From: Morinoia aosen | Taxonomy: Eukaryota > Arthropoda > Malacostraca > Amphipoda > Talitridae | Length of the DNA stretch: 64,000 nt | Assembly (NCBI GenBank): GCA_030386875.1 | Contig: CM059579.1 | Location: forward strand, 15,224,484 to 15,288,483 | Direction: 5' to 3' | Notes under the pieces: model-generated | What the model was told of the DNA's origin: nothing | The model's database searches: none | The model's input: the letters and a program-made list of their open reading frames with translations, nothing else | Shown here: positions 1 to 12,222 of the stretch, in pieces | Layout: every line of letters begins with the position of its first letter | Position numbering within the stretch: the stretch's first letter is position 1 | Made by a program: the position numbers and the translations under genes

Positions 1-3000
1 ATGTCCTGCCATAGTGGAAACCCACAGCAAAATTGCTAAGCTTAATATAAAAACAACATACAGATTGTGCACAGTATTATTTTGTTAATTGAAAAAATGT
101 TCATGTCAATATCAGGTAAATATATTTTCATATGAGATAAAATTTTCGTAATTGTTATTCGATTGAAAACCCTGTGCTGTTTTCCGGTGACATAATTTGC
201 CTGTCTTTGTTAATTTATCATGGTGTTAAACACGAGATATGAAATTTTTCAAAGGGCTTTGTGTAGGTTCAGTTCAAAATAAAATCAACGGTTCTTAGAT
301 GGTTGGCTTTTTTCACTGAACATTACTAGAGTTATAAATTATGAAATTTATCCACTTTTCGAATTGCCACAGCTAGCGTGCAATAAAAAACATTATCAGC
401 TATCAGAGACACTTACGGGCATTTACAGATTATACTGCTATTGACAGATATTTCAGCTCTGTAAAAGCAATGTCTTAATCTAATATAAAATAAAGAAAAT
501 GACACTTATCACACTTCTATAGTCACTTTTACAGTAAGCAATAATGGTGATAACAAAATTTGAATGAAAAATTTCAAGGAGTTATACGAACAGAGATTAA
601 ACAATCATTTTAATGAAAAACAGTTCGAGTTGAAACCGTAAAATCTTCTAATTTTTACTCCCCAATAATAGGAACGATATTTTGTTTTGAGAAACCTGGA
701 TGATTCTGACAGGTTGTTCTCCCTTAGAATAGAATCGCAGAGATCACGTCTGTTGGTTCCCTTATCAATGGGCATCGTGCCAATTTTGTTTTTAAAGTAA
801 ATATTATCCATTGAGATAACATGGGAAAACATTTGTCCATTATGAAATTGTTACTTTTAACGCGTTATTACCTAGCTGGTTGTTTTTCTCAGATCGTATG
901 TGAACTGGTGTTAAAAATTCTGATCACACCAGCACAGGTTTAATGAGTTCGATCGTTAGTAACTGTTGAGGTTAATTTGTGTATAGAAAATGTATGGTAA
1001 TCAGCGTAGTAAGGGATGGCGATGGATATATTTACTGCACTGATGTCACGGACTGCACTGTTGTTGATGTGCTATTTGGATAGATCTAAACTACGTAAAA
1101 CCGCCTGAGGCTGCATTTGGATTTATTGAAAAATAAGAACAAAATTTCTTACTTTTCACTACAATATCTTCACTACCTAATTCAACTTTATATAACGATG
1201 TTCGGTGCCAAATCGGGTTCCGTAATAAATACATGTACAGTAAGTTTTGTATAATTTTTTCCTGGTGATTAACACAAGGATTTTGGAGTAGTCGAGGGTG
1301 CGACTGCGATCCGCTACAGGGAGTTGTTGCGTTTTCTTTGGACATCCCTTTTTTCCTCTTTTATATTTGTTTACTTGCTGTATCAATTTAGGTTTGATGT
1401 GAGAAGACAAGCTTTATTGTTTTTTGTGAATAAATTGGTCTGTAATGAAATGGAACATAGATTTTCATCCGTTCTCGAATAACAAAAATCATGAAAGTTA
1501 GCATACGTATTGTTCCTACGTGTCCTTGCACTTGTACGTGTCTCCCTTACATAACGAATTTGCAATTATCTCCCACGGATCAGGAAAAGTTAAAATTGAT
1601 TCATGAATTTTGCAACTAATATGAACTATGTAGTGAGTAGAAAATGTAAGGGGATGATCAAAAACTTTTCAAACTTCCACTCGCTGCCATGAATTTCTAA
1701 GGGAGCGAACCAACACTTCTCGGAATATTTTTGCTTCAGATCCCAAAAGGGTGCGATGTGGCATGGGAACTTCAAAAGCTTTTGAAAAGAATTCTAAATA
1801 TTAAGATTTTATACACTCATTTGAACATACGTAGTGGGAAATTTTATGTTTATACCTTTTCAATTTTCATTGGAAATCTATTGTTCTTTGGATGCACTAA
1901 CAAATTTGTCTTTTGTTATTACGCTGCAACTTAAATTTGCCAATATTTTAAGTTCATTGTTGGAACTCATTCGGAGACAAATTCTGCAATATCTTTGAGC
2001 TGTAACCAAACGAATGTGAGTTCTAATTTAAATAAAGAAATATGACTGTTTTGAATATGAGCTGTGTATTTGAAAAAAATGACCAAGCTAAACTCTTTTT
2101 AGGAAATTAATGCACGCGCTTGTTACAAATATTTTTCGTTGAGCCGAGACTAGACTTGCAATTTTGACTTTTCAATTATACTAGAATGCGTTCAGACTGG
2201 GTTTTTGTGCACAATGGTTCTTTTGTTTGCAAAATCTTCCTTATCGAAAAAACCCAGCACGGACAAAGAATGCTCTTTCTTTGATGTTTGAAGTTGAAGG
2301 ATTCGCTCCGAGAGAACGGGAGAGCGCGGGTCGTAGCACCTTTTGAGAGGGTTGATCCTTCCAAACTTTGGCTTGAAACGAGAGTTGCAACATCGCTTGA
2401 TGGCGAGAAGTTGAACTTCAAAACGGCGACAAAGTTCAGTTCGGATGCTTCAATGGCGAAAAATCTTCCCTCGTACTTTTTGTCATGAATGCCTTGACAT
2501 AACTTCGGATTTTACGGTGATTCCAGACTCGTGATTGGTGGATTCCTTTACCTTTGAGGAGATAACAGAAGATCGGAGAGCAGAGATGACAATGAAATAA
2601 GGAACGACCTGACAATTGCTGGCACAAAATCTGGGAATATGTTAAATATTTTATTTATTTTTTCAAAAGCTCAATTCTTCATCTTTCTTGCACATAAAAA
2701 TTGCAAAAATTTCTGTTAATGGAGTTCTAAACATTACAGCTTGAAATATAATAGGGTCTCTGATGTTAAATGACGTTAATACACGGAGTGTTAAAATGTA
2801 CTCTAATGTAATGTAATTCATGTAAGTGTAATTCATGAATTGAACGCATTACAATTAATGTCACTATCTGATTTTTAGAAGAGGTAAAAAAGAACTAGCC
2901 TAACCTCTGTAACATCAATTTAATTGACTGCCGAGAACAATCATCAGCACTTACTGAATAACTTAATCACTATTTTTTGGAACAAAATGCTCCTAACATG

Positions 3001-3700
3001 CTCCTCTCTTTATTATCCTTTCTTTTGTATATTGAGACTGAACAATAGAAGGAAGCAAAGCTCATTGCTTCATTGCTTTCAATTACTCAGTTGCCAGAAT
3101 CCCACACATGCGCTTTAATACAAGGTCTCGCACTTTATTTGTGAATTAATGGTCCAAGATCTGCAGCGCAACCCCTCGTCAAGAAATTGTTCCTCGATAG
3201 AAGTTCATGGCAGCAGCCAATCAAGGTTCGTTTATTGGGAATCCAGTTTCGGTCAGGAAATGATGAACGAATGGGAAAGCTAGGAAGGCCTGGACTCACG
3301 TGCGGAGTATCAGCTGACTCATGGGCTCTACTGAGAGCATAATAATTCAGCGAATGCTTACTGTATGTCCAATTTTCAATGATATTAACTTGCTGAGCGG
3401 ATTTGAAATGTATTTTAGGCTAGTGAGAATAAAATTTAAAACTAACATGTAAAGCTCGTGAGTGTGGTTAAATTCAAAAGAATTAACGATGGCCAGTCAT
3501 TCAATAAATGCTTCCACTCTAATGGAAGCGATGCCTACTCAACACAATATGAGATTTGTAGTCTATTATTTATGAACTCTGGATTGAACTCTGATATGAC
3601 TCAGATTGATCAATTATTGAGGTGGGACATATCAATTGGTTTAAAATACGAAATAATACGCCTGTAAAACGATCATCAAACAAAACTTTTACTTGAAAAA
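1..3700. other. Left flank, no recognisable gene
   Basis: AT-rich sequence with only short chance reading frames. A slightly GC-richer patch at about 2,290-2,440 has open frames on both strands but no motif I know. I see no transposase, reverse transcriptase or RNA gene. Confidence 0.6.
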
Positions 3701-3721
3701 AAGAACAAACTCTAAAACAAT

Positions 3722-3990
3722 CAAATCATACGAACTTCAATTTTACCAACGGAACAAACTACGATACGAAAAACGAACATAATTTCTGTTTGATCAACAG
3801 GAAAACTACGATACGATCAACGCACCGAACTTTAATTTGTCAGTAAAACAAACTACGATACGAACTGAACTTAAATATGACCAACGGAACCAGCTGCGAT
3901 GCGAACTGAACCCCTGTTTGGTCAACGGAAGAAAGTTTCGAATGATCACTGTACTGAGCTGAGACATGATTAACAAACAGAATTGTGTGT
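3722..3990. repeat. Degenerate tandem repeat, about 40-50 bp period
   Basis: The phrases ACCAACGGAAC, AAACTACGATACGAA and GAACTGAACTT recur about five times with indels, for example near 3,745, 3,800, 3,850, 3,885 and 3,925. It is an old minisatellite; its open frames are not convincing genes. Confidence 0.6.
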
Positions 3991-4353
3991 TGGCCAACTA
4001 ACTCTAACTGGACTGCCACATCATTTAACAACTAAGATATGGTCTAACGAATACTTTGGGCTAGAATGAAACCAATAAACCAAGCCCTGACATTATCAAT
4101 TAACTGAGTTGGCCTAAATTCCTAGAATAATTAGTGAAATATGCCGCAGTTCATGAGACTTGGAACGCTGCATCAACTTGGGGCTCTGCGCTCGTGCAGA
4201 CTGCGGTGCTTCACCTCAAAGCCGAACTTCCGGAATGAGGGGCCCAATATTGGCTTGTGGACAGACTATTATATTGCCTTCTGATATCTTGATCGTGCTA
4301 ACAGTTTTGGGCATGTTTAAATAAGGGATTGGTAAAGCCCTGCAAAGTTAGAT

Positions 4354-4883
4354 AATTTGAGAACAACTCAACATGAGAACAATTTGAGAACAACTCAACA
4401 TGAGAACAATTTGAGAACAACTCAACATGAGAACAGTTTGAGAACAACTCAACATGAGAACAATTTGAGAACAACTCAACATGAGAACAATTTGAGAACA
4501 ACTCAACATGAGAACAGTTTGAGAACAACTCAACATGAGAACAATTTGAGAACAACTCAACATGAGAACAATTTGAGAACAACTCAACATGAGAACAATT
4601 TGAGAACAACTCAACATGAGAACAATTTGAGAACAACTCAACATGAGAACAATTTGAGAACAACTCAACTTGAGAACAATTTGAGAACAACTCAACATGA
4701 GAACAGTTTGAGAACAACTCAACATGAGAACAATTTGAGAACAACTCAACATGAGAACAATTTGAGAACAACTCAACATGAGAACAATTTGAGAACAACT
4801 CAACATGAGAACAATTTGAGAACAACTCAACATGAGAACAATTTGAGAACAGCTCAACATGAGAACAATTTGAGAACAACTTC
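4354..4883. repeat. 27-bp minisatellite, about 19 near-identical units
   Basis: Units read TTGAGAACAACTCAAC followed by ATGAGAACAAT, 27 bp in all. There are 19 full copies with only single-base variants (for example AACAGTTT for AACAATTT, CTTGAG for CATGAG). Because the period is a multiple of three, long frames stay open on both strands, so the open frames are by-products and not evidence of a protein. Homogeneity implies recent expansion or ongoing conversion. Confidence 0.9.
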
Positions 4884-4998
4884 ATGCTTTCATGCTTTCA
4901 TTTTCTTCAATTTGAGCGAAGCGTTAAAATGCACAACTGTAACCATGAAGCGGGGGAAACGCGTGTGTGCGGCTTTAACAATCCTCGTTTGAAATTAA

Positions 4999-5160
4999 CT
5001 AGATTGTCTGAGGTTTCCACGTGCTTTCGAGGACACAAATAACTTCCTGGCTAGCATGAGCCAGAGGAAGACAAAGAAAGGATTTATGAGAGATGATCCT
5101 AGCCTAGCGAAAGAGCGTCTGCTATTGAAGAGGCGACAGTTCATTCGTAGCAGATATTGA
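4999..5160 (+). CDS. Short unrecognised open stretch, possible terminal exon or gene fragment
   Basis: 53 codons open to TGA, following a possible acceptor (AACTAG). It includes SMSQRKTKKGFMRDD and AKERLLLKRRQFIRSRY, a basic, coding-like composition unlike the surrounding AT-rich DNA. It has no ATG at its start, no known motif, and no partner exon that I can identify. It may be a terminal exon, a relic of a processed gene, or chance. Confidence 0.2.
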   Translation, partial: LDCLRFPRAFEDTNNFLASMSQRKTKKGFMRDDPSLAKERLLLKRRQFIRSRY

Positions 5161-8100
5161 TGGTCTCTCCGGCGATTGAAATTTGATTAGTTTCATAATC
5201 TTGTTTTTGCAAACCGAACTAGTATTCGCATATTTTTGTGAGTAGAAATACACAAATTTGTGACGGTTCTAGTACCCATGTTACTCTAGGGATTATGAGC
5301 ACGATTCATGTAGTAAGTAATTTTATTTCAAATCCGATCTATAGGATCTATGCTCATGCAGTGCCAAATATTTTTGAATGAAATAATTCAATTCAGAAAT
5401 TAATCTTACATCGATTTGGGAAATGAATAAGCACTTCATTATAGATGTGATATTGATTTCAATTCCTCTGTAGGAGGCCAATTCTATTCGCCAGTGTTCA
5501 TTCCGTAGACAAATCGAAAAAAAGATCGTGACTCACAGTTCCTTTATTCATTTGTCACATCGAAAGTATGTGATTCAGAACGCTAAATGTCCATATGCTT
5601 CTGAAAGAATTACAATTTCTATATACAGTGACCCAAAAAATTTGTTTCTGTTATGTTTTACACGTTGAAGCTTTCCAGGTAACTTTTTGATAGGTTTGCT
5701 AGCGTATTTCACTACGCTATACATAAGATCGTTACTAAGGAAAACGGTGCGATTCCATGAAACGATCTTACGGATCAAATTGGAAGCGATGGTACGCAAG
5801 ATATCTTTAAATAGTTTCCGCCTCCAGGTGAAGCCCCTAGAGACTCGTTACAATTTCTGGCATTACTGAGCAATATAGCAGCAGTGAAAGAAGGGTCTTA
5901 CAAGTTCATAGTCAGCAGAGAAAGCGTTAATAATTATGATTGGTGGCAGAGTAAACGGTAGAGTCAGTGATAAGATAGTAGAATACATTAATGACTCGCA
6001 GAAATTGATCCCCATGAGGGCATTTTTGTAAAGATTTTGAGTATTTTGTTCATGATAAGGCAAGTTTCACAAGATTCAGCTTTATACATTAGCGCACGTA
6101 TTCACTCTAAGAACTTGGCGAAAAATAAATTTTTCACGACAATGTTTTTGAATAGACGTCTGTATTCAAATAGTCCAACGCGAGATTATGCCAACCAAGC
6201 TAATGTAATTCAGAATCAGTGACAAATTAGGCGTTTTGAGTCACGTTTCATGAGGTCCTTCCTAGATAGCGTGATTTTATACAATGATGTTGAAAAAAAT
6301 AGGAATGTACGCAGAGTAAAAAGAAGAGCAATATATTTTCCAGGATCTCACGAACGAGACATGAGCACAGCTCCTCCACAGGAAATGACCTCTTGATTAT
6401 CTTTCCTGATGACAGATCAGCGCGTTCAGGATGGAGGATCTTAAGTGTAATTACATTGGAATTAGAATACTGATTAGTTGAAACAAAGTTTTCCGATATT
6501 TTTTGTTCTTCCAGTAAATAACAGTTCGGCTTTCTGGCTAAATCAGTAATTAAAGTTGACAGTGCTTGGGTGTTCTAAACTCTATCAGGGACAGGAAGCT
6601 TCTCAGTGAAATCAACGGAAAACAGTTCAAATATATAAATGGAGTGAAGCAGATTTCAGACTCTTGATTCTCACAGCTCATATAGTAAGTCTAGACTAAG
6701 ATTCCTATTACATTGGTGCGTAAATGAGACCAACGAGAAAAAAAGAAGTAGAAATGAAATGATTCGAGAAAATAGTCAACTACAGTACATGGTTCATCGT
6801 CATCTCCGACGAAAAACGCTAAGTGCACAAGACAACATTGAAAAGTCTCACAATCTTGCCAACAGCTGTCTCATACAACATTGTTGATCCCTTCCAGCGC
6901 ACGAAGCCATTAAAAATCCACGGTTTGCATTATATATCTTCAAATTTGCGATTTCTTTCAAAATTTTCTTTAAATTTAGATTTAAGAGACATGAAATTTC
7001 TTCAAATGCACGTCTCTCTATTTCAGTGACGCTTTTGGTTCTTGCACATCTCACGAACGCAAACTGCATAAATAGGAATAAACAATCTACACGTTTCAAA
7101 TCACCAAGCATCTAAACGGCAAGACATTGCAAAAATCTACGGATTTCCTAACCAGAATTGAAATTACTTTTTTATCTATCCTGTACTGTATAAACATTTA
7201 TAGGTATCAGTACCAATATCATTTTAAAAATAAAAGAAATGTTCCACAACGCCTCAAACATAAAATAAAATTTTATTTTTCAGCTTTGTGGAATGCTTTT
7301 TTATTCGCAATTGGAGCCCGAAATAAGTTAATAATAGAGAATAGGGATGAAAAAAGTTTTTTCCTGGTAAAAAAACAAAGACTGTTGACCGTATGCCAAT
7401 CTCGTATTATTTGGTCTTATAAGACAATGTTCATTGAATTTTACTACGAGACACCGATCTGTATGCCATCCTTGTGCTATTTAAAACTCAATTATTCATC
7501 TTTAGCAGATTTTCATTGACATTTTATGCGAGCGCCGAATCCTCGAACTGCACCGGCAATGTCCTGCGTTAAGAGGTGAGCAGGACCACCTCCAATTCAA
7601 TTCTCAGCGACTGAAGTATCAGCAAAACGCTCTAAGAGGCGCAGACCCAATATTGAGGGTCGCGTCTGACGCACGGATGACTATCTGAGGCAGGCATGGC
7701 TGAGCTCTTAAGCCTCCGTGTCTGACTGCGGATGCTGCAATATGGAACTGCCGTCCAATGGCCAGCTCCGTGTAAGGAGAAAACTAAAGCTCTTGTGCTT
7801 GAGTTAAGGCAGAGTGAATTCTCAATTTCTTCATTTTTAATGTAGGTTTAACAATTTTGTCATAGATACTATGTAAATTGTTCTAAGAAAAATACTTACA
7901 ACATTAAAAAAAGAAGTTCTATTAGTTAATGTTTCAGTTTCTTAGGCTACCCAACAAAAAGAAATTCCGTCATAAAATGTACACTGGATATTTATGGCTT
8001 TGAAGTTTTTTTACTGACTTGTGGGTAAATTACTTCACCAAATTCTTAATCTCATTTTTAATTTTCAGGTCAAATGATCTAGTCAATTAGAAGTTTGACA

Positions 8101-8519
8101 TGAAGGTTTAGTGTTACTTATCACGCTAAAAAAGCAAATCTCTTCTCGTTACTAAATTAAACCAAATCCATTCTTCACGCTCAGCATCGAAGTTTCGTCA
8201 AAATGATTTTTTCCAGAAACTTGATAAAGTATGTTCACGTCTGTGGCTCATCGAAACACTGTATGCTCTTTACATATACACCAAAGAATGCAAAATAAAT
8301 GTTTTAACAGCGTAAAAAAATTTTACTGAGATTTTAACGATCAGTAACGCGAATAAATTATACTAAAAAAAGGACTCATGCTTGATGCTCAATGTCAATC
8401 CCACTTGAACATAGATATAAGTCTATTCAATGCTATCACTCCAAACAGCTCATGTGAAATTTTAAAGCCATTTTAATTTTCTCTCCGATCTATTTTCTGT
8501 CTGAGAAAAAGTTCAGCGG
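5161..8519. other. Left flank up to the duplication, no recognisable gene
   Basis: Low-complexity AT-rich DNA with scattered short frames. The longest, a 130-codon stretch at 7,127-7,519, is dominated by AT-rich codons (F, Y, I, K, N) and shows no motif, so I do not call it. A GC-richer patch at 7,530-7,790 has no recognised identity. Confidence 0.55.
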
Positions 8520-9459
8520 TAAGCCTAAAATAAATTAAATTCAAGTGTTTGCTCGAAAATTTCTTTGATTTATTAAAACATTTGGTGTAGGCATGCTAGA
8601 ATTCCTAAACATTCCTAACGTTTGATACCGTTGGTTTATATTAAGGAAATTATTTTTCGTGTTAGTTTCTTAATTTTCAAAAAATGTAACGTAATAACCG
8701 TAGACTATAAAAAAAATGAACATAGTCTTTTGATACACTCGTGCCGACCATTAAATACAACTATTAGTGATGAAGAAAAACTTTACGGTGTTTATACGTA
8801 AAATTTTATTTATTCCCATAGAAATCAGATGCACACTATACAGTACAATTTGATAAACAAAAGACTACGGTGTTCACTTCTAACATTTAATTTACACGCG
8901 TGGGTGCCTGATGTATTGTTTACTATCGAAATAAGTCTGCAGCAGCTTTTCCGTATTTTATTTTATGCGTTTCAGAACATCTGTTCTTACACAGTGTAGT
9001 ATCAAAACGACAATTTGACAGTAATCCAAGGTGCTTTTTTCTAAAATTTAACAGGTTAAGTTAAGCCGCTGAAGTAAAACAGTGACTCTTTATAACGAGA
9101 TTCATGATTGAATAACATGAATAGAGGATTGGGATGCTCCACCCTAAGCACAAGGTCATGAATTTGAAAATTAATACTTCTAACGAACATAAATCACAAC
9201 TGATGCTCGAAGTACAATAAATCACAGTAGCATATTCATTCACAGTTTTATACCCATTGTGAAACGAAAATATTATCCCTGAAAAGTTCTTGGCGTTATA
9301 ATATTACTCACTTAAATTTGATTTCACATCTCACTTTCACGTGACAACATTGCGCATTATTACACCAATAGCCTCGTTTTCGTTCACTTGCAACGCTCTC
9401 ATTTATAAGTAATTCAGATTTGCAATATCTCACCTAATTTTTCCTTCAAACACTGAAAT

Positions 9460-9600
9460 ATTAATGGTAGTATGTCATAGAGGTTAGTAACAGCGACAAC
9501 AGTGAAATTAATGGTAGTATGTCATAGAGGTTAGTAACAGCGACAACAGTGAAATTAATGGTAGTATGTCATAGAGGTTAGTAACAGCGACAACAGTGAA
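9460..9600. repeat. 47-bp perfect triplicate, copy A only
   Basis: Three identical 47-bp units starting ATTAATGGTAGTATGTCATA. The homologous place in copy B (about 34,560-34,610) has one diverged unit. The expansion is therefore younger than the segmental duplication. Confidence 0.92.
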
Positions 9601-10577
9601 ATTATGAGCAAACGATCCATTGCTGTGATTTGCAAGAAAATCAGACATTTTCAGAATAATTGAAATAGCTCTTTTCCGTAGAGTACTCGCTGATGTGGGC
9701 AGCCCGATTTTTAATTTTTACTGGTTATAAGCTCTCGAACTCGTTATTTAGATGATTTGGTCCAAAATTGGATGATTGGATGATTGTACCAAAATACATG
9801 GTACATGGATTTTGACACGAATCTGAAAATGATTTTTGATATTTAAATAATATATCATTGAACAATGACTCGATTCATTTAAACCTGCTGATATCGTTTC
9901 ATAATTTTTACTCGTAAAAGCTCATGGATTGAAGAATGTGTTTTTGCTCTAAGTTTTTTAGTAACTGTATAATTGTGTTGTGCTCCCCTCTCAATATATA
10001 ATATATTGATATGAAATTAGAGTTTCCCGATCATCATTTGAAGCGATGCTTTCTTAGCTAAAATCATCTCAATGAAGTCGTCTTTCAATCGATTTCAGTT
10101 TCTCTAGTATCTGAATTTTATTCCAACAAAGTTTTAAAGTAACAGCTATGGGGTATGCCTATCTGAGTCATTACACGTTTCAATTCTCATGTTTTTTTTT
10201 TGCATGAACAATATTTGCTCAGCTATGCATATTTTTTTAAATGGAATTGTCTTCAAAACTTATGTCGTATGTCTTTGTGCTCAGTTGCATGATTATTTGT
10301 AGTATTTCTTACAGATATAAGAAATATTGTAGTATTTCTTACAGATGTACTGCACTAGTGAAACAAAAAATAGTCAAACGTGCATATAAATATGCAATTT
10401 CAAAACATCATGGAGACTTAGGAAACCAGATTCGTCAATAATATGAGAGAAAGTTCAAAAAATGTTTAGATAGGAAACTTGAAGAACTTCCAAAACGAAT
10501 TTTAGAAACGTCAGTTTCAATGTTTTGCTAAAATCCAGCCAGTCTTCAAAATCCAGCCAGTTTGCCCAACTGCTCTT

Positions 10578-10772
10578 TTTTCACGTCACATTAATCCAAG
10601 TGAAGTAAAAGTTGATTCGAGTCACGTTCAAATTAATCCAAGGCAAGTTCAATTTAATACATGTCAAGTCCAAATAACAAGTAAACAAAGTCAAGTTCAA
10701 ATTAATCCAAGTCATGTTCAAATTAATCCAAGTAAAATTCAAATTAATCCAACCCTAAGTCGAGTTAAAAAT
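10578..10772. repeat. Degenerate 21-bp tandem repeat
   Basis: Units of the type CAAATTAATCCAAGTCAAGTT recur about eight times with substitutions. No equivalent is seen at the matching place in copy B near 35,530. Confidence 0.7.
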
Positions 10773-10850
10773 TGGCATAATTACTCGTTAATTTGAGTGC
10801 TTTTTGTGTTAAATATGTATCTATTTGATGTGATGAGCAAAAGGATCGTT

Positions 10851-11869
10851 TTTCCTTTCAGCAAGGAATATATACAATTTCCGCCGGTGTTGCAATCTAA
10901 AGACAAGCTGTCGTAAAATGTGCTAAGTATTCAGCATCAGGAGGCAGAGTGATTCAGATCTTTGACCGGCGTAAAAGGTACAAGTCAATTATAAAAGGTT
11001 CGTATTATCCTACTCAATAAAGTTTTTTAATACTCTATATTAATGGCAGCATGCATCCATTCAAATATTTATGTTCCAAAAGTAATTTGATGTTACACAT
11101 ACACATAGTAGCATCGAGGATTTATTTACACTCATATCGAGATTTCCATGCGTGAAATTCCACTTTATTACATATTTAAATATAAAATCATATACATACA
11201 ACTACGTGAGATCACTTTTGGACGATATGTCGATTCAATTTCTGAAAGAAATATACAAATGCGATTCACTGACAACTTACGTACGATTCCATTTGATTTA
11301 AATTTATGTGAGTACAGTACTACACAAGTACACTCTTGCATTAGCAAAAAAAATGTTGCCATGCCTTCAAATTAGTAGGCCAAGGCGAATATATCATCTA
11401 AGTCGATGACACAAATTGTAAGTTGTTTTTACGAAAATTGTTTGGACGAACGAAGATAGGACTTCTTGGCCACATTTCTTTTAAAGATTAACTCTACATA
11501 TCGTCCAATGGTGATCTTATATATTTGCATGCATATATGATTTTATACATGGGGTAAAGTGGAATTTCGCGCGTATAAATCTCTATTTGAGTGAGAACTA
11601 ATCCAAAATACAAAAATACGTCTAACATAACATTAAATTTTGGACTAAAATATTTGAATGGATGCATACTACTATAATGTAGAATATTAAAACAACTTCA
11701 ATGAGAAGTATAACATGTAGCTTTTAAAATTGACTTGCACTTTTTACGCCGCTCAAAGATCTAAATCACACTCTGCCTCCTGATGCTGGATACTTAGCAC
11801 ATTTTAGGACAGATTGTCTTTAGATTGCAACACCCGCGGAAATTTTATGTATTCCTTGCTGAAAGGAAA
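10851..11869. mobile_element. Long inverted repeat (foldback-like), arms about 400 bp
   Basis: Arms 10,851-11,254 and 11,471-11,869 are imperfect reverse complements; for example TTTCCTTTCAGCAAGGAATA at the left end returns inverted at the right end, as do GTTGCAATCTAAAGACAA and CAGCATCAGGAGGCAGAGTG. The spacer is about 216 bp. There is no coding capacity. Copy B lacks it, so it was probably inserted after duplication. It begins 127 bp past the gene A stop codon. It could be a foldback or long-TIR MITE; no clear target-site duplication was identified. Confidence 0.8.
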
Positions 11870-11995
11870 TAATTCTCAACATGACATTATTCTTCTGAGC
11901 TTCTCAGCGTTGTCTAATGAGCCCTGTAAATTTTTTAAAAATAATAGATTCAGACTAAGCACAGGATCCATAATCAGTAGCTCAGGATCTGAAGC

Positions 11996-12222
11996 TTACT
12001 TCACCATTATCTGACACAGAACGGCATATTCAGCCGAGCAATTCTTATCGCCGAGTTTGAATTGCTCACTTTTCATGAGCCTGGCACACACGTCCTCCTG
12101 CAGGTCTTCGTTGGGGTCATCCTTACCCCAGTTTCCTTGCCCGTCGGGGCCGGGAAAGCGCCCGTTCGGCAGCCACTGCCATACCCCATTCATTTTCTTC
12201 ACCGCCACCCAGAGGTCTTCCA
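11996..12222 (-). CDS. Gene A exon 6: C-terminal half of the C-type lectin domain
   Basis: 227 nt from acceptor GGTAG to TAA. It encodes LWVAVKK, GVWQWLPNGR, GNWGKDDPNED, DVCARLM, KLGDKNC and YAVLCQ, which are the long loop and core strands of a C-type lectin domain with its last three Cys. D-P-N lies where family members carry EPN (mannose type) or QPD (galactose type). The usual WND triad reads LGD. A long inverted repeat begins about 127 bp downstream of the stop. Confidence 0.82.

Noticed and set aside
4354-4883. CRISPR-like array or repeat protein gene
   Set aside because: Units abut without unique spacers, and frames are open on both strands only because the period is 27 bp. It is a minisatellite in eukaryotic DNA.
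5620-6240. Possible Tc1-type terminal repeat (ACAGTGACCCAAAAAA)
   Set aside because: The start resembles a Tc1 end, but no matching inverted end and no transposase sequence were found nearby.
7127-7519. 130-codon plus-strand frame
   Set aside because: AT-rich chance composition (F, Y, I, K, N), no motif, no neighbouring signals.
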